Shown here one piece after another: positions 7,275-17,583 of a stretch of 64,000 nt of DNA. Under the pieces are notes generated by a model that was given only the letters and a program-made list of their open reading frames with translations, was not told where the DNA came from and made no database searches. This stretch comes from Fibrella forsythiae. Lineage in GTDB: Bacteria; Bacteroidota; Bacteroidia; Cytophagales; Spirosomataceae. The stretch covers positions 434,001 through 498,000 of the forward strand of contig NZ_JAFMYW010000001.1 of NCBI RefSeq assembly GCF_017353175.1, read 5' to 3'. A program made the translations under genes and the position numbers. The stretch's first letter is position 1. Every line of letters begins with the position of its first letter.

Positions 7275-9980
7275 ATGAAAAGACCTGTCTGGTGGCTCCT
7301 CGGTAGCGCCGTGCTTGCGTTATTGGGCTGGGTTGGTTATCAGTATTGGGCAAATACCCAGCAGTCAATAGCTCGCTACGTACCCGACGACGCACTCCTG
7401 ATTATAGAAAGTCGCGAGTTGCAGAGCGGTGCTGCTTTTAACCCGACTAATCCGGTACAGGGTTTATCCATTCGTCAACTTCCGCTTTTCACAACAGCAG
7501 CCAACCGGCTTCAACGGGTCATTGCGTCTGGCCTGGACTCAACAAACGCAGCGCGCTTTCTGAACAGGAAAAACATTCGCTACTCCCTCCATTTGGTGAC
7601 GCGCGACGCACTGGACTTTGTATTCTACATTCCCGTAACCGATAATCAGCAGGTAATTGAGCAGTTACAGCAGCCCGATCCTAACCGATTCAGGGTATTG
7701 AGCCGACAATACGAGGGGCAAACCATCTATAACCTTCGGGATCTGACAAACCAGTCGTACGGTTTTTTTCTGCTCTACAAGCAATGTCTGATCGGTAGCC
7801 CGTCAGGTGTACTGGCCGAAAACGTGGCCCGGCACCTTCACCAAACTGTTCCTGCTGCCGGCATTTCGTTTCCCGATTCGCCCGAAAATCTGGCTACGCT
7901 TTACGTACGGGCCGAAACCCTGGACCAATTAGTAGCCGCCAAATCGTCGGCCGGATCGTTATTACGCCTTTTTCTGCCGCAGGCCATGACGCTACAGTTC
8001 AGACGATCGGCTTCCCCTAGTCACTGGATAGGATTCGCTTCAGATGCGGTAGGTAACAGACAAGCAATTTCCAGTTTATTTACCGGCCAGACCCCCCATC
8101 GCATCCGTAGCGGCAATCTGATTCCTGCTCGCATTGCAACCTTATACCACATTGGTTTGTCGAATACCACCCGTTTTGGGGAAGCACTCGTCCGCCTGAT
8201 CAACGATACAGATAATGACGGATTGAAAGAACGTATGGAGCGTTCGAGTGATCTGTTGCCCGATTTTTACGCTGCCTTATCAGGCGATTTACTGCTCTGC
8301 CGCTACGAAGCCACCAATGCCCTTACCAATCAGATCATTGTCCTTGAATCGACGGACGTTCGAACCCTAAGTCAGATCGTTCAGAAAGTTGCCTATAGAT
8401 TTGGCGCCAACAGGGCCGGTGCCCCTCGTACTTTTTTAGGCCATCAGCTATTACCGCTCTCTGTCAGCGAATTACCGGCAACGTTGTTATCAAACCTGTT
8501 TACCGGATTTCCACAGACCTGGATTACGCAGCATGATAAGTACGTGATATTGGGCAACTCCGAGGCGGCGCTGCAGACATACCTGACGCAGCTGAACAGC
8601 AAGACCGTCTGGACTACCGACAAGAGGCTCACGCAACTGCTGAACCAGACCTTACGGCCTGCTCATCTGACAACCTTCACTCAATTGAATCGGTCTGGAA
8701 TGACGGTCACCCGGCAGTGGCCTGCTTCGTGGCAATCCTTACTCGGAACAGCTCCATTCGGACAGATCGAGAACCTGGCGTATCAGGCAACCTATGGAGC
8801 AGATCATATCCTGTCGACGGTGATTCTAGGCCGGACTACGAGGCAGGCTGATACAACAATATTGAATAAATTATTACTCCGAAAACGCATACCGTTCAAC
8901 GCCAGCCTGATTGCCACCCCAGTCGTTGTCGGTCGGCTGTCGGATCCAACGGCTCAGATTTGGGCGCAGAACTCGGCCCGCCAGTTTGTTTTGCTGACCA
9001 CGGCCAAAGACAAGATAGTTCAGGATACAACCGACGGTCCCATTCGCAGTAACGTCATAGGGGTTGACTGGCGTAACAACGGCAGACTCCAATATCTTTT
9101 CCTGACAGATCGCTCACTATACATTGCAGATTTAGGTAACCGAACAGTACAACTTCAACGAATCGATCGGCCGCAGGGGCTGGAAACGTCGTTGATTACC
9201 CGGTTCAGCGGGAGTAGTCAGTTACCCGATGTGGTAGCGTTAATTGCGCACAAAGATGGGTCAATCTATGGCCTCGACCGCCGGCAGCAAAAACTTAACC
9301 GGCTGTTTACCAGCCGGAAATCAGCACCATTGCTACTTCCGTTCCAGGTGATCAACCAAAATCAGTCGGCTATCGTCTTGGGTCTACAAACCGATAGATG
9401 GCTGAATCGATGGACCGATCAGGGCGGAAAAGCAGGGCTGCTGCAAACACCGCATTTCCCGGTACTACTTGATCTTCAGGGAGATAGTACACAATTTGCC
9501 GGTCCGGCACTCTGGCTACCAGCCGAGGACAGGATCGCAACCATTACAACGTCGGGGGTACTACTTTCGTTGAACCAAAATGGCCTTGTTACTAAGCGCA
9601 AACAGTTGTATAGACCCTTGCGCGGGGGGCAATTCCGATTATTTCCTGATGCTGAACAAACAGGGTATGTGCTATTGCGTACAACCGATACAGACGTAGC
9701 CATCCTCAATGACCAGGGAAACCGGCAGTTTGAGCTTCGCAACCTACGGCCAGAGGAAACCCATTTACAATATCACCGACTGGGCAATGGCGTTGAGGTG
9801 CTTGCTGTAAAATCAGGTAACTTTACCACCCTCTACACGATGTCTGGACAACGGATTGGCGATCGACCTATTCCCAGCCTGTTCCCGGTTACGTTACAGT
9901 ATGATGCACAGCTAAACGAATTATATGTCGTGAGTAGTATTCAGAAAGCCGTTCAGTTATTTACGATCCGACTTCAATGA
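7275..9980 (+). CDS. Large envelope protein with DUF3352-like N-terminal part
   Basis: A 901-residue protein with an N-terminal membrane anchor or uncleaved signal at about residues 5-25. The first 550 residues have the look of DUF3352-type proteins (YVPDDALLIIES near the start, repeated alpha/beta segments). The last 330 residues are rich in short beta strands with repeats such as DGSIYGLDRR, as in a beta-propeller. No catalytic motif is visible. The next gene overlaps it by four bases (ATGA), so the two are translationally coupled. Likely periplasmic; function unknown. Its position after the glycan genes suggests a structural or scaffold role, which is inference. Confidence 0.65.
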   Translation: MKRPVWWLLGSAVLALLGWVGYQYWANTQQSIARYVPDDALLIIESRELQSGAAFNPTNPVQGLSIRQLPLFTTAANRLQRVIASGLDSTNAARFLNRKNIRYSLHLVTRDALDFVFYIPVTDNQQVIEQLQQPDPNRFRVLSRQYEGQTIYNLRDLTNQSYGFFLLYKQCLIGSPSGVLAENVARHLHQTVPAAGISFPDSPENLATLYVRAETLDQLVAAKSSAGSLLRLFLPQAMTLQFRRSASPSHWIGFASDAVGNRQAISSLFTGQTPHRIRSGNLIPARIATLYHIGLSNTTRFGEALVRLINDTDNDGLKERMERSSDLLPDFYAALSGDLLLCRYEATNALTNQIIVLESTDVRTLSQIVQKVAYRFGANRAGAPRTFLGHQLLPLSVSELPATLLSNLFTGFPQTWITQHDKYVILGNSEAALQTYLTQLNSKTVWTTDKRLTQLLNQTLRPAHLTTFTQLNRSGMTVTRQWPASWQSLLGTAPFGQIENLAYQATYGADHILSTVILGRTTRQADTTILNKLLLRKRIPFNASLIATPVVVGRLSDPTAQIWAQNSARQFVLLTTAKDKIVQDTTDGPIRSNVIGVDWRNNGRLQYLFLTDRSLYIADLGNRTVQLQRIDRPQGLETSLITRFSGSSQLPDVVALIAHKDGSIYGLDRRQQKLNRLFTSRKSAPLLLPFQVINQNQSAIVLGLQTDRWLNRWTDQGGKAGLLQTPHFPVLLDLQGDSTQFAGPALWLPAEDRIATITTSGVLLSLNQNGLVTKRKQLYRPLRGGQFRLFPDAEQTGYVLLRTTDTDVAILNDQGNRQFELRNLRPEETHLQYHRLGNGVEVLAVKSGNFTTLYTMSGQRIGDRPIPSLFPVTLQYDAQLNELYVVSSIQKAVQLFTIRLQ

Positions 9981-10996
9981 AGCTTGTTCGAGTTATTACC
10001 CTACTGGTTGTGAGTATATTGTGGCTGGGTGGTTGCTCCCAACCAGTTATGCACTGGCTGTACCAGACCAGTATTATTGTCGATGATTACCGGTATGGCG
10101 ATTTGTACAGGTTATCGAACCTGCCTCAGTTCAAAGATCCGGTCACTCTCTGCCCAGCCGTTACGGTTTCGTCGGATACGGCACGTACCCACCTTTACGT
10201 AATTGGCGATAGCTTCACGGAACCAGAGCGGTTAAGCCAGCAGGACTTTCCCGTATCTTATTACAAACGTGTGCGTTGGGACAAACAAGATACAATTCAG
10301 CTAGACCCAACGGCCAACAATGTGCTACTCGTCGAATCTGTTGAGCGCCATTTTCGGGAACACGCGGCGGCAACGCCAATTGATCCTATAGACAATTTGT
10401 TTATTGTCAGCGACTCAAACAGAACGAATGGTTCAAAACAGCAGTCGCCCTCTTTTGGCAAACAGCTTGTCGATCTCATTCATTCGGAGGGAATCGAAGA
10501 GCGTCTGGAAACAGTACTTTTCAGCCATGACGTTTTTTTATGGTTCAAAGAAATCAAGGCAAGCCTGACCATGAACGCATTTAATCGTGTCAGCCCAAAC
10601 GTGGCCGTGTCGCAGAACAAAAAACACCTATTTATCGCCTTAGACACCGATTCTACAAAGCGTCTAAACGCAGGTACGTCTCCCCTACCAGATAACGAAG
10701 TAGCCGATCTGGTCAACACCGTCAATAAGGCCGCCGTTCGTTATCAGGCGTTAGGTTTCGACAAAGTAGTGCTCTCCATCGTGCCTAATAAAGCCACAAT
10801 CCTGGAGCCTGACCGGCAGCCATACAACCACCTCATTGAACGGGTTCAACATCATCCCAAATTGAACGTACCTATTGTCGACGTCTACTCGCTGTACCGT
10901 AAACAGAACCAGTCCGTATACGCTCTGGGCGATTCACACTGGAACTGTCTGGGCCGAAGTATCTGGATCAAGGCCGTCAGCAGTCACCTCAACTAA
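9977..10996 (+). CDS. AlgX/AlgJ-like SGNH-fold lipoprotein
   Basis: A 339-residue lipoprotein: hydrophobic leader ending in a lipobox LGGC with Cys at about residue 20. Two separated motifs define the active site: IGDSF (residues 76-80, nucleophile Ser79) and LGDSHWN near the C-terminus (Asp319, His321), the DxH arrangement of alginate O-acetylation proteins AlgX and AlgJ. Family members transfer acetyl groups to periplasmic polysaccharide. It overlaps the preceding gene by four bases. With the OafA-like protein at 3543 it would give a second acylation step in the locus. The family call rests on motifs only, so a related SGNH esterase is possible. Confidence 0.65.
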   Translation: MKLVRVITLLVVSILWLGGCSQPVMHWLYQTSIIVDDYRYGDLYRLSNLPQFKDPVTLCPAVTVSSDTARTHLYVIGDSFTEPERLSQQDFPVSYYKRVRWDKQDTIQLDPTANNVLLVESVERHFREHAAATPIDPIDNLFIVSDSNRTNGSKQQSPSFGKQLVDLIHSEGIEERLETVLFSHDVFLWFKEIKASLTMNAFNRVSPNVAVSQNKKHLFIALDTDSTKRLNAGTSPLPDNEVADLVNTVNKAAVRYQALGFDKVVLSIVPNKATILEPDRQPYNHLIERVQHHPKLNVPIVDVYSLYRKQNQSVYALGDSHWNCLGRSIWIKAVSSHLN

Positions 10997-11007
10997 CCAG
11001 TTATACG

Positions 11008-11041
11008 AAAGCCCGGACATCGTTACAGACATCCGGGCTTT
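11008..11041. terminator. Bidirectional terminator between convergent genes
   Basis: Stem AAAGCCCGGA / TCCGGGCTTT around a loop of about 13 bases, lying between the ends of the AlgX-like gene (+) and gltD (-). A-rich and T-rich flanks on each arm let it act in both directions. Confidence 0.8.
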
Positions 11042-11059
11042 ATAAGGTATTCAGGTACG

Positions 11060-12550
11060 TTATGCAGTAGCCAGCATCGAAACCGCTTTCGCTTCCAGCA
11101 TACTTTCGCCCATTAGATATTGATCGGCTGCACGAGCCGCTTCACGGCCTTCTGAAATCGCCCAGACAACAAGCGACTGACCACGACGCATATCTCCCGC
11201 AGCAAATACGTTTGGGTTGCTAACAGTCTGATAATTATGGGTTTTAACATTACCCCGCTCGTCGCGTTCAAGGTTTAGATCTGTCAACAACCCTTCGTGT
11301 TGTGGGTGTAAAAAACCGGCCGCCAGCAGGGCCAGTTCGCATGGAACATCGCGCTCGGTGCCTGGTTTTTCCACCATCTGCATACGGCCATTTTCGGACT
11401 TCCACTCCAGATCAACCAGACGAAGTGCTTTCAGCTTACCATTTTCATCACCAATGAAGGCTTTCGTATTGATCGACCAGTGGCGTTCACAACCTTCTTC
11501 ATGGCTGGTACTGGTGCGCAACATCATAGGCCAGTGTGGCCAGGGTGTACTATCGGCCCGCTCTTTCGGCGGCATCGGCATCAGTTCAATCTGCGTTACA
11601 CTAGCCGCGCCATGCCGATTCGACGTGCCTACGCAGTCAGAACCAGTATCACCACCACCGATAACGACTACGTTTTTATCCGTTGCCAGCAGTTCCCCGT
11701 TATAGTAAGGAACGCCCCGATGGTCAATGGTTACCGAGCGACCAGCCACTCGCTTGTTCTGTTGGCTCAGGAATTCCATCGCCGGATAAACACCTGTCAG
11801 CTCGCGACCCGGAATCGGTAAATCACGCGGAACGGTTGATCCGCCAGTGAGCATCACCAGATTAAAGTCGGCCAGAAGATCTTTGGCTTTAATATCTACA
11901 CCCACGTTCACGCCAGTGCGGAAGGTGATGCCTTCTGCCTCCATCACAGCAAGCCGGCGGTCGATTGTCCATTTCTCAAGCTTGAAATCAGGAATCCCGT
12001 AGCGAAGTAATCCGCCGATTTGGTCTGCGCGTTCAAAGACCGTAACCATATGGCCCGCCTTGTTTAGTTGGGCGGCAGCTGCTAAGCCAGCTGGTCCGGA
12101 ACCGACGACAGCCACCGTTTTCCCTGTGCGCTTCATCGGAGGTACTGATTTCACATATCCCTTAGCAAACGCTACCTCGGCAATCGATTTCTCTACGAAC
12201 TCGATGGCAACCGGTGGTTTGTTAATTCCCAACACGCAGGCCGACTCACAAGGAGCCGGACAAATACGCCCGGTAAACTCAGGAAAGTTGTTAGTCGACG
12301 ACAGTATCTCCCAGGCATATTCCCAGTTCTGTTCATACACCGCATCGTTAAACTCAGGGATAATGTTTCCCAGCGGGCAACCGCTATGGCAAAAAGGCGT
12401 ACCGCAGTCCATACAACGGGCGGCCTGTTTTTGGCTGTCAGCTTCCGAAAACGGTTGTTCAATTTCCTTATAATCGTGAAGCCGCGCAGTTACGTCCCGC
12501 TTTTTAGGCAGTTCGCGGGTAAATTCTAAAAATCCGGTAGGTTTTCCCAT
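11060..12550 (-). CDS. gltD: Glutamate synthase (NADPH) small subunit
   Basis: A 496-residue protein, the FAD- and NADPH-binding beta subunit that feeds electrons to the large subunit for glutamine plus 2-oxoglutarate to two glutamates. Seen in order: an N-terminal 4Fe-4S ferredoxin-like part with CMDCGTPFCHSGCPLGN near residues 42-58, the FAD fold GSGPAGLAAA near 151, the NADPH fold VVIGGGDTGSDC near 296, and a C-terminal AAGDMRRGQSLVVWA block that closes the FAD site. Length is normal. It lies 80 bases downstream of gltB on the same strand, so the two are probably one operon in the order gltB-gltD. Confidence 0.96.
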   Translation of the reverse strand: MGKPTGFLEFTRELPKKRDVTARLHDYKEIEQPFSEADSQKQAARCMDCGTPFCHSGCPLGNIIPEFNDAVYEQNWEYAWEILSSTNNFPEFTGRICPAPCESACVLGINKPPVAIEFVEKSIAEVAFAKGYVKSVPPMKRTGKTVAVVGSGPAGLAAAAQLNKAGHMVTVFERADQIGGLLRYGIPDFKLEKWTIDRRLAVMEAEGITFRTGVNVGVDIKAKDLLADFNLVMLTGGSTVPRDLPIPGRELTGVYPAMEFLSQQNKRVAGRSVTIDHRGVPYYNGELLATDKNVVVIGGGDTGSDCVGTSNRHGAASVTQIELMPMPPKERADSTPWPHWPMMLRTSTSHEEGCERHWSINTKAFIGDENGKLKALRLVDLEWKSENGRMQMVEKPGTERDVPCELALLAAGFLHPQHEGLLTDLNLERDERGNVKTHNYQTVSNPNVFAAGDMRRGQSLVVWAISEGREAARAADQYLMGESMLEAKAVSMLATA

Positions 12551-12630
12551 TTTACAATGAGTGAATTAGTGACGGTCCGACGAATCGGTAAATGATTGAA
12601 TGCTTATAGCTCGTACTGAATCAACTTTGC

Positions 12631-15600
12631 TTAGTTCTGCGCAACATCAACGACAATATCCTGATAAACAACACTTTTGTCGCGGATCTGATCGCTGAGG
12701 GCAATGCCCCGACTGGCTAATGCCTGCTTGAAATCGTCGGGTAGCACTTTCACGAATTTAGCAATTTGCGTCTCCCAATCCTGAATCAGCGATAGGGCTA
12801 CATTACTGGTTGTATGCTGGAAATGCTTCTCTACATACTGCCGAACAATCCCCTGATCTTCCTCATTCAAGGCTTCCAGGCTTACCATCTCGCGGTTGAC
12901 TTTCGGCGCAAAGGTGCCATCGACGTCATAGACATACGCCACGCCACCTGACATGCCAGCCGCAAAGTTCTGACCAGTTTTGCCCAGGATAATTGCCAAT
13001 CCACCGGTCATATATTCCAGGCCGTGATCACCGACGCCCTCTACCACAACTTTCGCCCCAGAGTTACGAACGCCGAATCGCTCACCAGCCATACCACGAA
13101 TGTAGGCCTCTCCGGAGGTTGCCCCGTAAAACGACACGTTACCAACGATACTGTTTTCTTCAGGTTTGAAAGCGGCAGTGCGGTCTGGGTAAACGATCAG
13201 TTCGGCACCGCAAAGCCCTTTTCCGAAATAATCATTGGCATCACCTTCCAGTTCCAGCCGTACACCCGCCGTAGTGAAGGCACCAAAGCTTTGACCAGCC
13301 GTTCCACGCAACTTAACATGAATGGTATTGGTCGGTAGACCAGGGCCACCGTACGCTTTCGAAATTTCGTTCGACAGCATGGTGCCGATACTGCGGTTGA
13401 TGTTCTGCACCGGGAATTCTCCGTAGACTGATTCGGCGCGCTGCAGAGCTGGCTGAGCTAGCTCAATCAATTGACGATCAAGGATATGATCGATTCCGTG
13501 ATCCTGATCTTCCTGTTTATAAAGCGCCACATCGAGGCTGGCGGGCTCGCGGAAAAGAAGGCCCGTCAGATCGAGCGTTTTGTATTTCCAGTTCGTAATG
13601 TCAGCTCGCATGTGCAGCATCTGAACCTGACCGATCATTTCAGCAACCGTGCGGAATCCCAGTTCAGCCATAATCTCGCGAAGTTCCTGCGCCATAAAGG
13701 TGAACATGTTCACCACATGCTCCGGCTTACCCGTAAACATGGCCCGCAGCTCTTTGTTCTGCGTGGCCACCCCAACGGGACAGGTATTCAAATGACACTT
13801 ACGCATCATGATACACCCCGCGGCAACCAGCGCTGCCGTGGCTACGCCGAACTCTTCAGCACCAAGCATGGCAGCAATGGCTAAATCGCGACCGGTGCGA
13901 ATCTGGCCATCAGCCTGAACGGTTACCCGGCCACGGAGTTTGTTTTTCACCAGCGTCTGATGCGCTTCGGCCAAACCAAGTTCCCAGGGCAAACCAGCGT
14001 GCCGGATGCTCGAAAGCGGTGAGGCACCCGTTCCGCCATCATGGCCCGAAATCAGGATATGGTCGGCATGCGCTTTGGCAACACCGGCGGCAATAGTACC
14101 CACACCCGCTTCCGACACTAGTTTTACACTGATACGAGCCGCGCGGTTGGCATTTTTCAGGTCGAAAATCAGCTGGGCTAAATCTTCAATCGAATAAATA
14201 TCGTGGTGAGGTGGTGGTGAAATCAGGCCAACACCAGGTGTGCTGTGCCGGGTACGTCCGATCCAGTCGTCTACCTTATGCCCCGGTAACTGACCACCTT
14301 CCCCTGGTTTAGCGCCCTGCGCCATTTTAATCTGCAACTCACGGGCGTTGGTCAGGTAATAGCTAGTCACACCGAAACGGCCTGAGGCGACCTGTTTGAT
14401 AGCCGAATTCATGCTGTCGCCGTTTGCCAGAGGTGAGAAGCGCAACTCATCTTCACCACCCTCACCCGAGTTGCTTTTGCCACCAATACGGTTCATGGCA
14501 ATCGCCAGCGTAGTGTGTGCCTCCCACGAAATAGACCCAAACGACATGGCACCCGTAGCAAACCGCTTGAAGATAGCCTCAACGGGTTCAACCTCATCAA
14601 TGGGCACAGGAGTTGCTTTTTTGAAGGTCAGCAGGCCACGCAGCGTAAGCGCATTCTTTGTCTGATCGTCTATCAGATTACTGTATTTCTTAAACAGCTT
14701 GTAATCGTTCTTTTGCGTCGACTGCTGCAACAGGTGAATCGTATCCGGGTTGAAGATGTGCTTCTCACCACGCTGCTTCCATTGGTAAATACCGCCAACT
14801 TCGAGGCGACGGGCCGAAACAGACGGAACAGGTGGGAACGCCGTGTGATGACGTACCAGTACTTCGCGGGCAATTTCGGCCAGACCCATGCCGCCGATTC
14901 GCGATACGGTACCGGTGAAGTAGTGGTCAACTACCCATTTGTTCAAGCCAAGGCACTCGAAAATCATCGCTCCCTGGTACGACTGGAGCGTAGAAATCCC
15001 CATTTTTGAGAAGATCTTCAACAACTCCCCGTTGACGGCCTTGATGTAATTCTTGCTTAGCTTTTCGAAGTCATAATCAACCTGAAGCTGATTTTTCTCT
15101 TTTAGGCTGGCAATGGTTTCAAACGCCATGTATGGGTTCACCGCCGACGCACCGTAACCAATCAGGGTAGCTACGTGGTGGGTCTCCCAGACATCGCCCG
15201 CTTCAACCAGTATACCTACCTTACCGCGTAGCCCTTCCCGAATGAGGTAGTGGTGAACGGCTGATGTGGCTAGTAAAGATGGAATTGGCGCGTGATTGGA
15301 GTCAATGGCCCGGTCAGACAGGACGAGGATGGTGTACCCATCTTCAATGGCATCTTTGGCGTAGCGGCACACCCGGTCAATAGCCCGTTCGAGCGATTCA
15401 CCTTTACCATCGGCCATGAACAGCGTATTGATCGTCTTGGCCTGGAAGTTCGGGCGATCAATAAACCGGAGCTTGTCAAATTCCTGCGTGGTCAAAACGG
15501 GCTGCTCCAGTTCTACCTGACGGCAATGCTCGGGCGATTCGGTCAGCAGGTTGCTGGTAGCTCCCACGAACGAGATCAGCGACATGATGGCCCGTTCCCG

Positions 15601-17226
15601 GATTGAGTCGATAGGCGGGTTGGTTACCTGGGCAAACAACTGCTTGAAGTAGTGGCTCAGGTGCTGACTTTGTTCTGATAGCACAGCCAGCGGCACGTCG
15701 GTGCCCATCGAACCCAGTGCTTCTTTGCCGGTCTCAACCATCGGGGCCAAAATCATACGGAGGTCTTCCGACGTAAAGCCGAAAGCCTGCTGAAGCTTAA
15801 GCAGCGATGTTTCGTTATACCGGCTGTAGGTACGTGCCGGGGCCGTCAGATCAGCAATTCGGATTTTGTTTTCGTCGAGCCACTGCTGATAGGGTTGCGC
15901 TGAGCAAATGTTGCCTTTGATCTCCTCATCGGCAATAATCCGGCCCTCTTCCATATCGACCACGAACATTTTGCCGGGCTGCAAACGTCCTTTGCTCACC
16001 ACTTTGCTCTGGTCGATATCGAGCACACCAGCTTCCGAGGCCATGATCACGACATCGTCATCAGTAACCCAGAAGCGAGATGGACGCAGCCCGTTCCGGT
16101 CGAGGGTTGCTCCAACTATCCGACCATCGGTAAAGGAAATCGAGGCCGGTCCATCCCAGGGCTCAATCAAGGCAGCATGGTATTCATAGAACGCCTTCCG
16201 AACGGGGTCCATGTGCGTGTTGCCGTCCCAGGCTTCGGGAATCAGCATCATCATCACATGTGGCAACGACCGACCGCTCATTACGAGCAGTTCGATGGCA
16301 TTATCCAGGTTTGCGGAGTCAGACTGCCGATGATCACAGATAGGCAGGAGCATATCCATTTCCTCGGGCGTAAACTCACTCGATTCAAGCAGCGATTCGG
16401 CTGCTTTCATCCAGTTTACGTTACCCTTAACGGTGTTGATTTCCCCGTTATGAGCAATATAGCGGAATGGCTGAGCCAGTTTCCACGATGGGAACGTGTT
16501 GGTAGAGAACCGCGAGTGAACCACACCAAGGGCCGACACCACATCTTCGTGTTCCAGATCCGGGAAGTAGGGTTCGAGTTGCTCCGTGGTTAGCTGTCCT
16601 TTGTAGGTAATAGTCCGGCATGACAATGATGAAAAGTAGAAATCGCCAACGCCGGTGATTGTTTCGTTGATAATGCGCGTACTCGTGTTCCGAAGTACAT
16701 ACAGTTTACGCTCGAAATCGTCTGTTGTTATAACGGTGGCCGGCCGTTTGATGAAGACCTGCTCCATCTGTGGTTCACACGAACGCGATGTGGTGCCCAG
16801 ATCGTTGTTATTGACTGGCACAACCCGGTAGCAGAGCAGTTCAAGGCCCAGCTTTTTCATCTTCCGGTTCAGTACGGCCCGGCACTCTTCGCGCAGCCAT
16901 ACATCTTTCGGGAAATAGACCATCCCCACACCATACGCACCAGCAGGAGGCAGATGGACGCCCAGTTTGCGGCATTCATCTACAAAGAATTCGTGCGGAA
17001 TCTGAATCAGTAAACCAGCGCCATCACCCGAATTGCCTTCGGCTCCCACCGCGCCCCGGTGTTCCATCCGACGAAGCATAGACAGCGCGTCAGAAACAAT
17101 GCGGTGCGATTTGCGGCCCTTAATGTGGGCAACGAATCCGATACCGCAATTGTCGTGCTCAAATTCGGAACGATATAAACCCGCTTGAGCAGGTTGATCT
17201 GTACCCAGGTCGACTTGGTCAGCCAT
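12631..17226 (-). CDS. gltB: Glutamate synthase large subunit
   Basis: A 1531-residue alpha subunit. A 26-residue propeptide precedes the catalytic Cys27 of the class II glutamine amidotransferase domain (HDNCGIGF). Then come the central domain, the FMN-binding synthase domain (GAKPGEGGQLPGHKV, SGHDGGTGASPLSSI), the 3Fe-4S cysteines (CIMMRKCHLNTCPVG), and a C-terminal beta-helix with repeated G-x-x-G-x-x-x-G turns (GGVAYVYD). All expected parts are present and the length is normal. Transcription runs into gltD. Not one copy of the AGGTACGTT repeat falls in this 4.6 kb gene, in contrast to the rest of the window. Confidence 0.97.
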   Translation of the reverse strand: MADQVDLGTDQPAQAGLYRSEFEHDNCGIGFVAHIKGRKSHRIVSDALSMLRRMEHRGAVGAEGNSGDGAGLLIQIPHEFFVDECRKLGVHLPPAGAYGVGMVYFPKDVWLREECRAVLNRKMKKLGLELLCYRVVPVNNNDLGTTSRSCEPQMEQVFIKRPATVITTDDFERKLYVLRNTSTRIINETITGVGDFYFSSLSCRTITYKGQLTTEQLEPYFPDLEHEDVVSALGVVHSRFSTNTFPSWKLAQPFRYIAHNGEINTVKGNVNWMKAAESLLESSEFTPEEMDMLLPICDHRQSDSANLDNAIELLVMSGRSLPHVMMMLIPEAWDGNTHMDPVRKAFYEYHAALIEPWDGPASISFTDGRIVGATLDRNGLRPSRFWVTDDDVVIMASEAGVLDIDQSKVVSKGRLQPGKMFVVDMEEGRIIADEEIKGNICSAQPYQQWLDENKIRIADLTAPARTYSRYNETSLLKLQQAFGFTSEDLRMILAPMVETGKEALGSMGTDVPLAVLSEQSQHLSHYFKQLFAQVTNPPIDSIRERAIMSLISFVGATSNLLTESPEHCRQVELEQPVLTTQEFDKLRFIDRPNFQAKTINTLFMADGKGESLERAIDRVCRYAKDAIEDGYTILVLSDRAIDSNHAPIPSLLATSAVHHYLIREGLRGKVGILVEAGDVWETHHVATLIGYGASAVNPYMAFETIASLKEKNQLQVDYDFEKLSKNYIKAVNGELLKIFSKMGISTLQSYQGAMIFECLGLNKWVVDHYFTGTVSRIGGMGLAEIAREVLVRHHTAFPPVPSVSARRLEVGGIYQWKQRGEKHIFNPDTIHLLQQSTQKNDYKLFKKYSNLIDDQTKNALTLRGLLTFKKATPVPIDEVEPVEAIFKRFATGAMSFGSISWEAHTTLAIAMNRIGGKSNSGEGGEDELRFSPLANGDSMNSAIKQVASGRFGVTSYYLTNARELQIKMAQGAKPGEGGQLPGHKVDDWIGRTRHSTPGVGLISPPPHHDIYSIEDLAQLIFDLKNANRAARISVKLVSEAGVGTIAAGVAKAHADHILISGHDGGTGASPLSSIRHAGLPWELGLAEAHQTLVKNKLRGRVTVQADGQIRTGRDLAIAAMLGAEEFGVATAALVAAGCIMMRKCHLNTCPVGVATQNKELRAMFTGKPEHVVNMFTFMAQELREIMAELGFRTVAEMIGQVQMLHMRADITNWKYKTLDLTGLLFREPASLDVALYKQEDQDHGIDHILDRQLIELAQPALQRAESVYGEFPVQNINRSIGTMLSNEISKAYGGPGLPTNTIHVKLRGTAGQSFGAFTTAGVRLELEGDANDYFGKGLCGAELIVYPDRTAAFKPEENSIVGNVSFYGATSGEAYIRGMAGERFGVRNSGAKVVVEGVGDHGLEYMTGGLAIILGKTGQNFAAGMSGGVAYVYDVDGTFAPKVNREMVSLEALNEEDQGIVRQYVEKHFQHTTSNVALSLIQDWETQIAKFVKVLPDDFKQALASRGIALSDQIRDKSVVYQDIVVDVAQN

Positions 17227-17583
17227 GAACGAGATATAGGTTAGATGGCCGGTAGCCGACGAGCCGAATGGCGACTCAGTGGAACCGACGCTGAATTACG
17301 ATGATTACAACGAGCGATTCTGGTAACGAATAAGCGTACGGAATGACGGAACGATTATTCGTAGATGTTTGTGATGAAAGCCACGCAATATACGCGTTGC
17401 TTTGTTTGGTAAAAAGGGGAAATGGCCAAATTTCGTTTGCAGAGAGCCGATTATATATTTAGTAATAAAAGTCCTGTAAAAATGACTATTTTGTAATAAG
17501 ATCAGGTCTATTTGATCAACTTGTAAGTCCTGAGTGCGCTCTATAATTAACTCTAACGTACCCGAAAGCGCCTGATTGACCAA
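17227..17583. other. Intergenic region upstream of gltB
   Basis: About 357 bases with higher AT content in the middle (17400-17520). It should hold the promoter for gltB, but I find no full TTG-N19-TAnnTTTG match on the minus strand. A 92-codon minus-strand open frame (17305-17583) fills most of it; its composition looks like translated noncoding DNA and I do not support it as a gene. Confidence 0.5.

Noticed and set aside
17305-17583. A 92-codon minus-strand open frame upstream of gltB
   Set aside because: Ends exactly at the neighbouring gene's border, composition is not protein-like, no recognisable domain, and it occupies the expected promoter region of gltB.
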